Below are positions 22,743-34,576 of a stretch of DNA of 64,000 nucleotides, piece by piece. The stretch comes from Heliocybe sulcata (lineage: Eukaryota; Basidiomycota; Agaricomycetes; Gloeophyllales; Gloeophyllaceae). Location of the stretch: the NCBI GenBank assembly GCA_004369045.1, contig ML213503.1:1955121-2019120 (forward strand). Reading direction: 5' to 3'. The notes beneath the pieces were generated by a model. The model had not been told where the DNA came from, did no database searches, and saw only the letters and a list, made by a program, of their open reading frames with translations. Position numbers and translations under genes: made by a program. Within the stretch, counting starts at the first letter, position 1. The number at the start of each line of letters is the position of its first letter.

Positions 22743-25217
22743 ATGGAGTTCGAGCGCTACGAGATAGCAGCACCTACCTCGCTCGCGAACATGGCAGAAC
22801 ATCCAGCTCTCGAGAAAGCTTCTTCGGGAAAGGACCTGGAATCTGTTACCGTCGATGAAGTCCTGGCATCCAGAACGTCGAGTTATTCTCGTGAGGAAGA
22901 GCGCCGGATGGTTAGGAAGATGGATGTGCGGATCCTGCCAGCTCTGGGTTTTATGTCAGTCGCTGAACCGGCTGAATGCCCTGAGGTATGAGCGAGCAGT
23001 CACTGACGCCTCGCATCATCTTTAGGTACCTGTGTAACGCCCTAGACAGAGGGAATGTCGGCAATGCAAAAACCGACGGGTGGGACAAGGTGCCTTTGCT
23101 TACGCTATGTCAGAATGATTTTGCCAATACGGCCATTCACATTCACAGGATGTAGGCTTGAAGGGCAATCAAGTCAGTCCTGAGTCCTCTGCGCCAGAGA
23201 TCGTGCTGATATTCCTTTAGTACTATACCCTTGTGATGGTCTTCTATGTCAGTCTTCTTGGTGCATTATGACGCGATCAGATGCGCTGATCTTATTGGTC
23301 ACATTTCAAGGTGCCGTTTTGCTTGTGAGGAAGGAGCCAGACCACCGTCGACGTTCTGGACTTACACGACAACAGATTTGGAACGCCCATCAGCGTGATT
23401 GTCAAGAAGTATTCCGCCGCTCGCGTTATACCTATCTTGATGCTGGGATACGTAAGTAAGCAGCTTAAACGAGGCTCGCTGCTGGAACTTTGCCACAGGG
23501 TATAATGTCAGTATTCCTAAAGGACTCGGAGTCCGACAGGGTCTGAACTCGCGTACGAGTGCAGGGCGCTGCTCACTGGCATAGCGAAGAATTTCTCGCA
23601 AATATTTGCCCTCCGATGGTTCCTCGGGGTATTTGAATCCGCGATGTTACCAGGAGTGGTACGTCTTCGCTCTACGCCCTGAACAAGCTTCTAAACTGCA
23701 ACTGCAGGTATATTATCTGTCAACCTTCTACAAAAGGGATGAACTGGCGACCAGGATAGGGATATTCTACGGTACCTTTCCCCTCACTACCATCCTCGTT
23801 CCATGGCCTGACGTGGTGCTCAGCCGCTTCCGCAGTTTCCGGCGCGTTTTCGGGTAAGCCATTGACTGGATCCGAAGCGTTCACCATGCGTACAACGATG
23901 GGTACTGCAGGGCTCATCGCATATGGAGTGTTCCAGATCCGGAACTCAGGATTTTACGGCTGGCAGTATCTCTTCTGGATCGAAGGTCGGCCTGCTCCTC
24001 ACGCATACCTTCTATTATGCCGAGTCCTCTGAAACCGTGTTGAAGGAGCATCGACGAGCATCTTCTCCATATTTGCTTATTTTTGGCTGGTGAGTTGTAG
24101 CCGTCTCGAAAGATGTCTGTAATAAAGCTTGCAAAAGCCGAGATCACCTGGCAGCGCTCGGTTCTTCTCGGCTCGTGAAAGGGAGATAGCAGAGGCTCGC
24201 ATCCTCTCGGACTCATCGGACGCAATCAACGAGAAATTCAATATCCGTGACGCCTTCCGCCCTTTCCTGGAGTGGCAATATGTCTCCTGGGCCGTCATGT
24301 GCTTCTGCCTTGGTGTCCCTCAAACAAGCGTTGTCAATTTCCTGCCCCAGATAGTGGCGAGCTTGGGCTACTCAACTGTGAAGACCAATCTCTTCACTGT
24401 CGCGCCGAACATCGTAGGAACGATTGCACTCCTAATGTTCACAATTTCCTCCGATTATTTTCGAGAACGGTCTATCCACCTGTGAGTAAGAACACTCATC
24501 TGGAGCATTCTAGTGTCTGATGAGCTGCAGCTGTATTGCATTGGCTCTGAACTTGATTGGTTTCATCATCCTTGGCTCTGTGAATGTGCTAGCACACCGC
24601 GAGATAGCATACTTCGCATGTTTCCTCCTATGCATGGGTGTGAGTAACGCAGCCGGATGTCTGGTGACAAGGGCTGACGGATTCAAGTCATCTGCGCCGG
24701 CCGTGCTCGCCAACGCATGGTTCTCCAACAACACGACTAGCGAAAGCCGTAGAGCGGTAGTTGCTGCCGTGATGGGTATTTTCTCCATTACATTCCAGAG
24801 TTGCGATTACATGACATGACACCCTGTAGTCGGCATAGCAAACTCGGCTGGACTAGTATCGACCAACGTATTCCGCGCGCAGGACGCACCTCAATACATT
24901 CCTGCTTTGCTCACGGCAGGTAGGTAATTATGAGTTGCGTTGTCATGCTTCCAGACCGATAGACATCTTCGTAGCCTGCTTTGGAGGAGTGTGTATTCTG
25001 ATCGTGGCATGGTGAGTGCGCGATCTCAACATTCCGTCCAATGCGGAAATACTACAGTCCATGACACCACAACGTTGACAGCATGGGAGCATACATGAGG
25101 TTAGAAAACAGAAGGAGAAACAAGATTCAAGGTGTCAACCTTACGTCTGCTGCAGTCGACACAGAAGCATTGGGCGGGGACGGCTTTCGCTCACCACTAT
25201 TCCGTTATATATACTAG
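22743..25217 (+). CDS. MFS transporter, allantoate permease/Dal5-like family, copy 2
   Basis: Tandem paralogue of the previous gene with the same exon plan. The ATG at 22743 gives MEFERYEIAAPTSLANMAEH; a second ATG at 22791 gives MAEHPALEK, which aligns with the MAESPVLEK start of copy 1, so either may be used. Shared blocks include RKMDVRILPALGFM, YLCNALDRGNVGNAK, FGTPISVIVKKYSAARVIP, LRWFLGVFESAMLPGVVYY, LPQIVASLGYSTVKTNLF, VGIANSAGLVSTNVFRAQDA and an end RSPLFRYIY. The exons I followed keep the frame, so I see no break. Intron lengths and sequences differ from copy 1, pointing to an old duplication. Likely an importer of an organic anion at the plasma membrane. Confidence 0.89.
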
Positions 25218-25773
25218 ATGTCAATCCGCCTGGACAGATCTATATCAGTAGGCAGGTTAGGGTCCCACCAAAAGGAAACTGTGCCCTGGGGGCGTCATCA
25301 GTGCATGGTTCGACGATCTAACGAAGGTATTGAGGATGATAAGGATCATCGCAACAGTAATGCAATCTTTCTTACCGCTCATCCGAGATGACTACGGCTG
25401 GAACCAGTGGACGATGCGAGTGGGGAGCGGAAGTGCCTCATCCGAACAGAGACGCCATGACTCGGAGGTGATTTAGTCATGCTTGTGGACAATGATGTAT
25501 TGCAACACAAGGCGACCTGAAAGTAAAACATATGGTTCACTCCGCAGCATCGGCGACGGGTCTGCCTATAAGCATGGGATCTGATCACCAGCCTGTGCAT
25601 GGGCGGCAAGACGCGCCGACAATCTGCATAACACGGCTCTTCAGAGTAAAGTAGAAACGACAAAGATAACTTCGTAAACAGAGAAATAAACCTTTATGCA
25701 TGTATCTGGAACAATCATGCTTCAGTACGTTTTGTGCGCTAGCGAACCCCCCACTGCTAGAAAGCAGAAGGGA
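25218..25773. other. Convergent 3' gap between permease 2 and the splicing factor gene
   Basis: Both flanking genes end here, so it should hold two 3' UTRs and terminators. Small open frames are unremarkable. Confidence 0.45.
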
Positions 25774-28144
25774 TTATATGTGCGCCTGCATGATGGCGTC
25801 GGGAATGAAGGCAGCAGAGACCTGTCGGCCACCGAAGAATCGACCGTTGAGCCCTTGGATAGCGTTCTTGGCTGACTCAACGGAGTCGAACTTGACGTAA
25901 ATCTCGCCCTGTACGGAACTCAGCACGATATTACTAGGTGACAACTGAAGCTATACCCACTTCAGATTCCCGTTCAACTTTGATGGCTTCGATGGGGCCG
26001 TAACGTCCCTCGCACTCCCCCTTGACGTCCTCGGCCAAATCCTTGTCCCAGTCGCGTTCAGTCTCTCTATCAAAGTGGCGTGGCTACGTTAGAACAACAG
26101 GACGCCATAAAAAAACTATCGAACGCACTCTTCGGGATTGAACATGTTCTTCAACAGTACGGACTTTGACTGCATGGTCTGCGGTATATTTGGTCGAGCA
26201 CTGTGTATTGGAAACGGAGTTATGATTTCAACGAATGATGCAGGGACACTTCACGTACACGGGCTCTTCCCAAGTCGGGGTAGGCTCGATCCTAGCAAGT
26301 TTCTGCATTAGTGCTTGGCGTGATGCTGCGTTCAGATTACCGCCTGCAACAGCAAGCATCAGAATCGACTGTATAGCCGCAAGGTAGGTGTGTATACCTC
26401 CGGCTTCATCAAGAGAATCCTGCTGAGTATACTTGACAGAGCCTTTCTCGTGAACAGTGTTCACGCGGAGCTGAATCGCATTCAGCTAAGCGGAAGCCAC
26501 AACACAGACAGTGAATGCATACCGTACGACCAGCCAACTCAAAGCCTTCCATCTGCTCCAAGGCCATCTTTGCATCCTCGCGCCTCTTATACCTATACAC
26601 TGGCCATTAATTGGTTTGATCACGTACGGGCGACAACACTCACTGAATGAAGGCATATCCTTTACTGCGGCCTGTCATGGGATCCCTATGGAGGTCGACA
26701 AATTCAAGTTCACCGAAAGGTTCAAACACCTGTTTGATGTCTGATTCGGTGAGGTTAAAATGCAATGAACCGACGTAAAGCCTGGGCTACGATGAACATA
26801 TGGTCTCATCAAAAGGTCCTTTAGCAAGAGACTTACTGCATAGGCCCGTGAGAGGCGCTGACGCCCGGTGGAAGGTTGAGGCTCCTAAAAGGACAGTAGG
26901 TTCACATGCTAGCGCCTGCAAGTACAGCTTCACGCACCCATCCCCTGCATGAGTCCTGTTCCTCTCAGATTCAGTAAATTGAACTTTGACAGGAAGACCC
27001 ATCACAACAGTGCCCGACAGAGCAATAGCCTTGTCAACAAGCTCGATGGTGCGCAGCTCGACATATCCAATGCTAGATACGAACGTCAGCCACAGTCTAA
27101 CTCATTACAAAATGCCATTTACCCCTTGGAGCGTCTCGACAACCTGTCGGTCACAATTCTAGCATCCATGACACTTCCCTCTCCCAGGTGATCTTCAAAG
27201 AAGTAGCCGAGATCCCGTGCGGTGAGTCGGGCAGCCAGCTGGGAAACGAAGACAGACCGCTGCTCGGAGTCATCGTCTTTCGGTTCTTCTGGGTTGTACT
27301 CTTCCTGGGGAGCTTCGTAAGTAGGGGATGGACGCCTGCATAGAATATGAACATGAGGCTTGACAAATAAGACAATGAAACAGCGTACTTGATAGCAGGA
27401 GGAATACTCCTGGGACGACTGAGGGGACGCTCTCGCTCCTCGTCAGGAGGACGCCTCCTGTCGTCCCTGCGAGGCGGCCTGGGCGGGTCGTCAAATTCAT
27501 CTCGTGGATCGCGAGGCCGCGGTGGTCTATCATGATACCTGCGGTCTCGTTCGAATGAACGGTCCCGTCTGTCCGATCTACGACGCGGGCTGTCAGACAT
27601 GGGAGGCGGGGGAGGAGGCAACCCCGCTTCAGGCGGAGGGGGTGGCAACGAGCTCTCCGGACCCGCCTCCTCGCGCCTCCTCTTGGGGTCAGGAGAAGCA
27701 TCCATATCGTCCTCCCTCCTACGACGCTTCTCCCTGGACTCGCGATCTTCCCTTTCGTGGTCACGCTCCTTATCACGATGACTATGTCTGCTCTCGCCAC
27801 GGTCACGATCGCGCTCCCGGTCGCTACGATGACGACCCTCGCCATCTCTCTCGCGGCGCCTCTCTCTATCCCTCTCGCGGTGGCTTCGCTCGCTGTAGCG
27901 GTCACGGCTGCGACTCCGCTTGCGTCGCTCCTCGTCATCTTTTCCTCTGCGCCTGTCGCGTCCCCCGCGATCCCGCTCCCTGTCACGAGAGCGGGAACGG
28001 TGGGATCGTCGACCTGTGTCGGTAGAGCGAACACTGTGTGCCGCAAAATGAGTCAACCTGCAAAATTAGGTAGGGAAAGAGAACGCACGACTTGCGGTCT
28101 GGAGACCTGTCCACATCCATTTTCCCGTTAGCAGGAGACGACAT
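25774..28144 (-). CDS. rsd1: RBM39/Rsd1-type splicing factor (SR-like, three RRMs)
   Basis: A nuclear pre-mRNA splicing factor of the CAPER/RBM39 group. It starts MSSPANGKMDVDRSPDRK, followed by about 200 residues of Arg/Ser/Asp/Glu-rich sequence (RS-like) with Pro runs. RRM1 begins QRSVFVSQLAARLTARDLGY and has RNP1 RRSKGIGYVEL. RRM2 has GPMQLYVGSLHFNLTESD and RNP1 GRSKGYAFIQ. The C-terminal domain is UHM-like: MFNPEECDRETERDWDKDLA, GEIYVKFDSVESAKNAI, then LNGRFFGGRQVSAAFIPDAI, whose RFF fits the UHM R-x-F motif. It ends MQAHI. U2AF65 was considered, but the linker and C-terminus fit RBM39 better. About 9 introns; the frame opens upstream of 28144 without ATG. Confidence 0.92.
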
Positions 28145-28355
28145 GATGCAGGCTGAGCTCTGCAGGAGTTTAGTACTAGATTCAACGGCCTCTGCACCGC
28201 TGGGTTCAGAGCCTGGATTATTTGCTTTTGTTTGCGCATCCGCCACTGTGCCACGTGAGTGGATCTAGTCTGAAGATGTCCATAGGATAACATAGCGAAT
28301 CCGCAAAGGGTCTATAATACAGCGTAGTACATTTGAAGGTATCATGACGCATCCT

Positions 28356-29706
28356 CTATTGCTTGAGCATGTCAGCCAACCTACTTCGTACACGCTTCTC
28401 AGCCTGCGCGAGCTCCATCTCATCAGCCTTGGCGTATAGCTGGTTCAGCGGGTTCGCTAAGCCATCCTTCTCCAAATCATCCTCAATCTTGGAGAACTCC
28501 TTCGTGAACTTTCCATTGAGGATCTGTATAGAGCAAATTAGTTATTTGGCTCTTCGAGCGGATGGCGTAGTCGTGAATACCTGGTTGTGGAGGATGTTCT
28601 TGAAGTGCTCTCGCGCGGCGGTGCCATCCAGCTTCAGTGCACCACTCAGCTGACCATACTGAGAGACCGTGGAGTGGTGCTTCAGCTGGGTGACGAAGCC
28701 TTCGTCAGCCGCTGCCTCGAAAATCTCCGCAGGCTCCTTGGACATCCACATCTCGTAACAGAGTGCCTCGTCTGAGCAACCAGCCTCCTTTAGCACATTG
28801 AAGGCTTCGCTGTGGCAGGATATCAACGAATAGTTTATGATCGAGTGTTTCGCTGCTACGTACCGGAAGAGCATGATGATGTTGGGCCATAGTGCCTGCT
28901 CGGCCATAAGGTCCATGGCAGTCTCTTCGTACACCGAGGATGCAATAGCGCCAAGCTTGGTGGCTCCGATACCTCTAGAAAGCGCCAGAGCGATCTTCAA
29001 TGCATTCCCAGTACCGTCCTGCTCGGCAGAGACAAAGCACGGGAAGCCCTTGCCCTTCTGGTAGAGGGAGCGTACAGACGATCCGATCATTCTGGCATGG
29101 AAAATAGGTGAACGTGCGAAAATGAAGGATCAGTGAAGCACCTTACCTGGGAGCGACCATAACGACATCCTGACTAGACTTGAACTTCAGAAGCTTGAAA
29201 AATACGTTGTAGCCGCTGGCGACGCAGATGGTAGCATTATCCTTCAGCTTTGGCGCAAAAATCTCATTGAAGATACGAGGCTGGACCTGATCCGGAACGA
29301 GCATAAAGACAACTAGGAATCCCATTAGACAAGAACGGGCACTGTGGTGTTCCTACTTACCATCAGCGACTTCCGCGGCCTTGCTGAAGTCGTGTTCGAC
29401 GTTGAATCCTTTCGACTTGGCGTCCTCCGCATAGGAGTCTGGCCGGTTTGCGATGATGATCTTGTCATTTGGGATACCGGTGTCCCTCAAGTTCTGCGCC
29501 TGTGCAGCGCCCTGATTACCGAAGCTAAATGGTGCATGTCAGCCCTATCGGTGTAAGTGGATAAGATGAAACAGACGTACCCAAGGAACACGATGGTCTT
29601 GCCATCGAGGAGGGCCAAGTCCGCATCGTGGTCGTAATAGCTACAGGGGGCATTAGCGTCGATCGTGTGCAAGACAGAGTGCTACTGACATCTGAGCAGA
29701 AACCAT
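28356..29706 (-). CDS. Ketol-acid reductoisomerase-like protein
   Basis: Resembles acetohydroxyacid isomeroreductase (KARI, branched-chain amino acid synthesis) but diverges from the usual Ilv5. After MVSAQIYYDHDADLALLDGK comes a Rossmann start VFLGFGNQGAAQAQNLRD (Gly-rich loop). Next are VFMLVPDQVQPRIFNEIFAP, SQDVVMVAPR, SVRSLYQKGKGFPCFVSAEQ and a C-terminal knotted domain beginning with the AMDLMAEQALWP block, in which the Asp and Glu four residues apart match the metal ligands. Blocks typical of Ilv5 such as the GERGxLMGG segment are altered. No mitochondrial presequence is visible, unlike true fungal Ilv5. It may be a cytosolic KARI paralogue with another substrate. The gene is divergent from an SDR gene with a 302-base gap. 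Confidence 0.82.
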
Positions 29707-30008
29707 GGTAAAAGCTGGGAAAGCGGAGACGACGGGAACGAAGCTGTTTAGATGTGTTCACATGCCTCAAGCTTTTATGTGCTCAGCGGAATAGATAGCA
29801 GAGCATGAATAGGACGGATGAGCCTCCTTCGCCCGAGTCCCTGTGACGAACTAAATGCCGGGGTTTGCGGGCCGAGGTGTTCTGGCATAGCTCGTGACCC
29901 TCAAGAATCCTGCAGGACGGAGTCCCTTCAGTTATTTCAACTCTGAGATGGTCGTCAGCGATATCAGGATAGCCGTGGTCGAACGGCTTTACTGTCGCTG
30001 CCGGTAGA
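29707..30008. promoter_or_regulatory. Divergent promoter between KARI-like and SDR genes
   Basis: 302 bases between two start codons that face away from each other. It may drive both genes. No canonical TATA box seen. Confidence 0.45.
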
Positions 30009-31065
30009 ATGTCGCTCCTCCAAGGCCGGATCGTCTGCATCACCGGCGCCTCAAGAGGGATTGGACGCGGTTGCGCTCTGGAGTGTGCAAAGCATGGAGC
30101 TACAGGCTTGATTCTGCATTACTATGGAGACGCAGAGACGCAGGACGAGATAGAGTCGCTGAAGCAAGAGGTTGCGGCCATCAACGCGAAAGCCACAATT
30201 GTGGCAGTCCCAGGCGACATCGCGGACCCCGAGACCGCCACAAGGGTACCATTACCGTTTGCGTCTTGCTTTTATATCTCAATGTGCTCTAGGTCGTCCG
30301 TGAGGGAGTCGAAGTCCTGGGACGCATAGGTGAGATTCCCCGCTTTCATACCTGTCCTAGGAATACAATGTCCACTTTTGTGCAGATGTCTTAATCAGCA
30401 ATGCTGGTATCTGTCCCTTCTGGGATTTTCTGTCCATGCCGCTCTCTGTCTGGGAGCGGACGAGGTCAGTTAACCTCGATGGATCCTTCTACATTACCCA
30501 GAGTGAGTACTTATAAAACTTGGATAAGGCGTTCTTACTGATATATACTTGTGCTACCAGGGGTAGCAAATCAGATGAAGGACCAGACACCCCAGGGGGG
30601 GTCTATCATCGGCATATCCTCGATATCGGCTCTTGTCGGTGGTGGGCAACAAGTGTACGTACACACGATTGCTCTAAATTTGCTTCGCAAGTCCCGACGG
30701 AACCCATCAGCCACTATACACCCACGAAGGCGGGGATTCTGTCATTGATGCAGAGTAGCGCTGTCGCCCTTGGACCGTATAATATCCGAGCAAACGCGAT
30801 CCTCCCTGGTACCATCGCAACTGACATCAACAAAGAGGACTTGTCGGACGTCGCGAAACGGGAGGGTATGATCAAGAGGACCTGCTTGGGCAGGCTTGGC
30901 AGTAAGTAACTTATTAAGTGATTTGCGAGAGGTCAGAGCTGAACAGCCTTCACAGATCCCGACGACATCGCTGGTCCCGCAGTCTTCCTGGCCAGCGATC
31001 TAGCGAAATATGTGACCGGAGCAGCCCTGTTGGTGGACGGAGGTCTGTTTGTTAATCTGCAGTAA
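30009..31065 (+). CDS. Short-chain dehydrogenase, L-rhamnose 1-dehydrogenase-like
   Basis: An NAD(P)-dependent oxidoreductase of the classical SDR type. It starts [20 protein letters not shown] with the TGASRGIG cofactor loop. Then: [22 protein letters not shown] (NAG motif), [19 protein letters not shown] (catalytic Ser), [17 protein letters not shown] (Tyr-x-x-x-Lys), [37 protein letters not shown] and the end [15 protein letters not shown]. The last block and the [10 protein letters not shown] segment resemble characterised fungal L-rhamnose 1-dehydrogenases (non-phosphorylating rhamnose pathway). Six short introns, about 265 residues, cytosolic. The rest of the rhamnose pathway (lactonase, dehydratase, aldolase) is not in this window, so the substrate call is moderate. 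Confidence 0.88.
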
Positions 31066-31211
31066 CTTCAGATTCATCGTAACGCACGATTTCATTGTAC
31101 ACTTGTAAATCGTACCCTCAACAAGTTTTACATAGAGACTCGCAGCATCTGCTTTGCGCCACAACAAACCACACCCCGGCCCGCCCTAGCAGCCCCATGA
31201 CCTGCCCTCGC

Positions 31212-31981
31212 TTACGCGGGCATGACTTCTGCCAGCGCCTCTCCTTTCACCGTCGCTGGCTCTGCATCGATTATCACAGTCACCCACCGCGACCAGTTTT
31301 TACCCGGATTGCACCATGCATGGTTCGTGCCCTTCTGGATAACGACGTCGCCCGGGTTCTTGACGTGCGTCTCCGAGCCGTCCTCCATGATAAGCGTCAG
31401 CTCACCCTGGACTGGCGACCATGGCATGCAGTTAGTATGGCGAAAAAGTAGAACAATTTGGACTCGTACTGAGGACGTTATAGTCAACAGAGCTCGTTCG
31501 ATGCTACCGGACAACATCAGACTCAGACTAGGCTTGTCCGCCGATGCGATGATACGGAGGAAGACGCACCATGGGGGTGATCGCACCGGGACCGAGGTCG
31601 GTATAACGGAGTCCAGCACCGTTCGGGACGACCAGTCCGTTTCCGCCGACATATCTCTTGGCACCGTCCTCCCTGCAAGGCGGCTCGAGCGTCAGATGCC
31701 ATTTCAAAAGGTGGAGAGCTATTACACTCCACTGACGGGAGGTTGTTATCCTTGGCGGGTATAGGCGCAGATGCCCATACAGTGCCCACTGCGAGGCCTT
31801 CGTAGTCACCCATTGGCTGGATGCGTATGATCATCAGACCGAAAGACCTGTGTGCTTAGGACAGTAGAGTAAGACGTACTTGAGAAGGGATTCCAACGTC
31901 GCTCTCGACTATAGCGTTCCCCTCAGCATCATGAGCAGTCACGACGCGGCGCAAATCAGGGAGGGTCGAAGAGGAGGCCAT
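31212..31981 (-). CDS. Cupin-domain protein
   Basis: A small single-domain protein of the cupin_2 type. It starts MASSSTLPDLRRVVTAHDAE; a first half with GNAIVESDVGIPSQ and MIIRIQPMGDYEG leads to the conserved half: GELTLIMEDGSETHVKNPGD, VVIQKGTNHAWCNPGKNWSR, and an end GEALAEVMPA. The second cupin motif (PGDVVIQKGTNHAW) is clear; the His-rich first motif is less plain. Fungal homologues are often annotated as cupin or oxidoreductase-associated proteins without a known reaction. Its 3' end converges on the SDR gene with a 146-base gap. Introns near 31860, 31680-31740 and 31430-31600 are inferred; the exact middle exon ends are uncertain. Confidence 0.82.
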
Positions 31982-32299
31982 ACTGGTGGTGGATCACAAT
32001 CAAGAGCTGGAAGTCGGAACCCATAGATTCCCGGTCATGATAAATTCAGGACGAAGCCATCTGACGCTTCCAAATACTATGCCGTCAGTAGCCACGAATA
32101 TTTGCGGACTGGTTTATGTCAGGAAGGCATGGAAGTTATGCATGATGTTGCCGAATTTTCAGGATCTAAGATTATCGAAGCGCTTGAGAGAGCAACGTAG
32201 CAATAATACATATGAACGAGGGACAGACAGCATGGTAACCTCAGAGCAGACGCATCATCGCACATCAGACAGAACAACAAGAGAAAGGGCAGTACCGAA
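31982..32299. other. Gap between cupin 5' end and PEX16 3' end
   Basis: Holds the promoter of the cupin gene and the 3' UTR of PEX16, both read leftward. Nothing else recognised. Confidence 0.4.
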
Positions 32300-33659
32300 T
32301 CAAGGTGCAGTATCTGACAAAACAAAGGAATCAGTAACTTTCCATCGAGTCCTATGGGTCCGATACTCACAATAATAATACTCGTTAATCAGTGGAATCC
32401 AAGCCTGGACAAGCGACCCAAACAAGTTCACCAACGGGATATTCGCTGTCTTATGCACGAACGCTTCGAGCTTCGGCCTAAAGAGCCATGTCAACCAATG
32501 CCGGGCGGCGACAGGCCAATACACATACCTAGTGAACTCGCGCCATATCGAGCCGCGGAACAAGTACCACAGGATGTCCCTGTCTCTCCGAGCATATTCA
32601 GAGCGCTCCAGTCCTGATGAAGGCGATGGTGTCCTTCGGAGGTTTCGAGATAGTATTTCGATCATGATTGAAGTCGTCAGCGCCTGATTTGAGTGCGGAT
32701 CCCTGGACAGGAGAATAGCTGGTGTGACGAGTGATGTGAGACGAATGCAGACATTTACGGTATAAAAGAGCAATTACCATAAATCAGCGGTCGGAGGGTG
32801 TAGACGACCTCTGCGAGCCAGTCCTTGGGACTAGAAAGGGTCTTAATGAGCGACGTCGGCGTCTTGACGGAGGAGATCGTGAGGGCTTTGGGAAGCAGAT
32901 AATCTTCAACGGGAGAAGATATTGATAAAGGAGGAGGGGTGGTGAGAAGTGAGTGAGGCGGGAGGGTATTGTGGTTGTTTTTGAGATGGTCGGGAGTCGA
33001 AAGCGGAGATGAACGTGGTGAGGAGGGTGCAAGAGTAGGGGATGTCGTGTTCGAGGGCGGGAGGGTGGAGGGATCGAACTCTCTTTCAGGAATCGGAGGA
33101 GATACGAGGGGACGACGAGTGACTCTAATTAGAACAAGCCGTAGGACAGCTCTATGGGTGGGTGATTAGTAACCGTCCCTATGCTGCTGTGTGGCTGCAT
33201 CTCACTTGATGGCCTCCAAGAGGACTATACACCTCCATTTGCTCTTCGTGGAGACCTTCCGCCTCAGCCCCATCTCGACCACAAGTTCAACGAAGCGAAT
33301 CATTTCGAGCGCCCTCGCAGCCCACTTGTACCGTCCATCTCGGTCGCACCAAGCTCGCGTGTACCGCGAATGCAGCGATGAGGGGATGAGGGGCTTGTAC
33401 TTGGGATCATTGTGGACAACTCGAGCCAATAGCGTATCATGGTATAAACTCAATGTATTGAGCAGTGATACAACTACGACATTGTCAGAAAGGGAACACG
33501 AGACAGCGATCTATACTGACGAGCTTCCGAAGCCAGCTCAGCATCCCTGAATCTGCCCGGCAAGAACCATGAGAGTGACCTGATACTTGACTCAAGGCTG
33601 GAGATGGTCGATACGTTGTGGATAAGAAAGGACTCGTATCGAGCGAGCGCTGAGGACAT
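32300..33659 (-). CDS. PEX16: Peroxisomal biogenesis factor 16 (PEX16)
   Basis: An integral peroxisome/ER membrane protein that acts early in peroxisome membrane assembly. The start MSSALARYESFLIHNVSTIS at 33659 is the first ATG. Then SIRSLSWFLPGRFRDAELAS, LLARVVHNDPKYKPL, RFVELVVEMGLRRK and a Ser/Pro-rich low-complexity linker of about 90 residues. The conserved C-terminal half has DWLAEVVYTLRPLIYAILL, MIEILSRNLRR, RRDRDILWYLFRGSIWREFT and IPLVNLFGSLVQAWIPLINE, followed by a YYYYTAP end. Introns at the PLIY and FTRPK junctions keep the frame. The family hallmark EYYYYTA at the C-terminus makes the call firm. About 360 residues. Confidence 0.93.
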
Positions 33660-34576
33660 GGACAGCACGAAGGAAAGGCGAGGAGTAAAGCTGAGGATGG
33701 TATGCGGGGCGCCGTTGAATGTGATTCCCGATTGCCGGTGCCTTCAAGTTCCCACACTGCCACAATGCCCTTTCATCTCTCCTTCGATCGCTGCATTACC
33801 AAGTCTCGAAAGCATCGCCATCTTACTCAATTGGCCTTGCAATGCGAAGTCGCTGATTCCTCGTGAAAGATATAGCTCTCGGCTATGGTGAACTCGCTTG
33901 TAAGACACGTCTTTGGTCTGCCACCACCCGATGTCGACATTCAGGCAGGCCAGGCGGTCGAAGGATGCATGGCACTCTGAGCCGATTGAATGGAGGATCA
34001 TCAGTTGCTAGTCGGGATTCACTGCCTTGGGTGCGTCAAGTCCCTTGTTCTCTGAAGCCCTCGCATAGTCGGTCTTGTATAATTCGCCATCCAAGAACCT
34101 CGAAATTCGTTCTAGATTCGTTCGACGCATGCGAGCGCTTGAGGTATGTTGTGTAGAAGGACGAAGTCGGATGAATTGCGGGCATAGCGAGGCATGTAAT
34201 ACTTAGCCGACGTAGACGTAGTGATATACAAGTAGCAGCCGAACGAACAGCCCTCTTGCCGCGATCGACCTTCCCTCGTTCTGCCACATTGTATTCCGTC
34301 TGTATGATTGCAAGCATTAATACCTTGGTAATGATCCCTCTCCCATGCCTGCCAGAGCACGACCTCGTGGTGAGAGGAACAGCGACGAAGCTCTGATCCG
34401 ACGCTCCCAAAGGAAAGGAACGTGTTACCCTGCATTGCCCTTTTTGTGCACACTAGTATGTAAAGGCATCGTGGAGAACAATGCATCACTGGCCTCGAGG
34501 TCTGCTTATTAGGCAAGGTTAGTTGGCATCTTGCTCATCTCTCCCGTGCACCACCGACGTTCACGACGACACCACT
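33660..34576. other. Divergent intergenic region, no gene recognised
   Basis: About 0.9 kb between the starts of PEX16 (minus) and the coiled-coil gene (plus). Open frames up to about 130 codons on the minus strand (34110-34520) show no motif. It should hold both promoters. Confidence 0.45.

Noticed and set aside
22380-25330. Short GGTTCGACGA matches downstream of both permeases, as possible tRNA B boxes
   Set aside because: No A box, acceptor stem or cloverleaf can be drawn around either. Ten-base matches like this can occur by chance or as remains of the tandem duplication.
27504-28131. Open frames on the plus strand opposite the RS-rich region
   Set aside because: They mirror the low-complexity Arg/Ser/Asp codons of the RBM39-like gene and have no start context or motif.
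25774-28144. U2AF large subunit as the identity of the three-RRM gene
   Set aside because: The RRM linker sequence and the RFFGGRQ end of the third domain fit RBM39/Rsd1 better, and the U2AF65 C-terminal features are missing.
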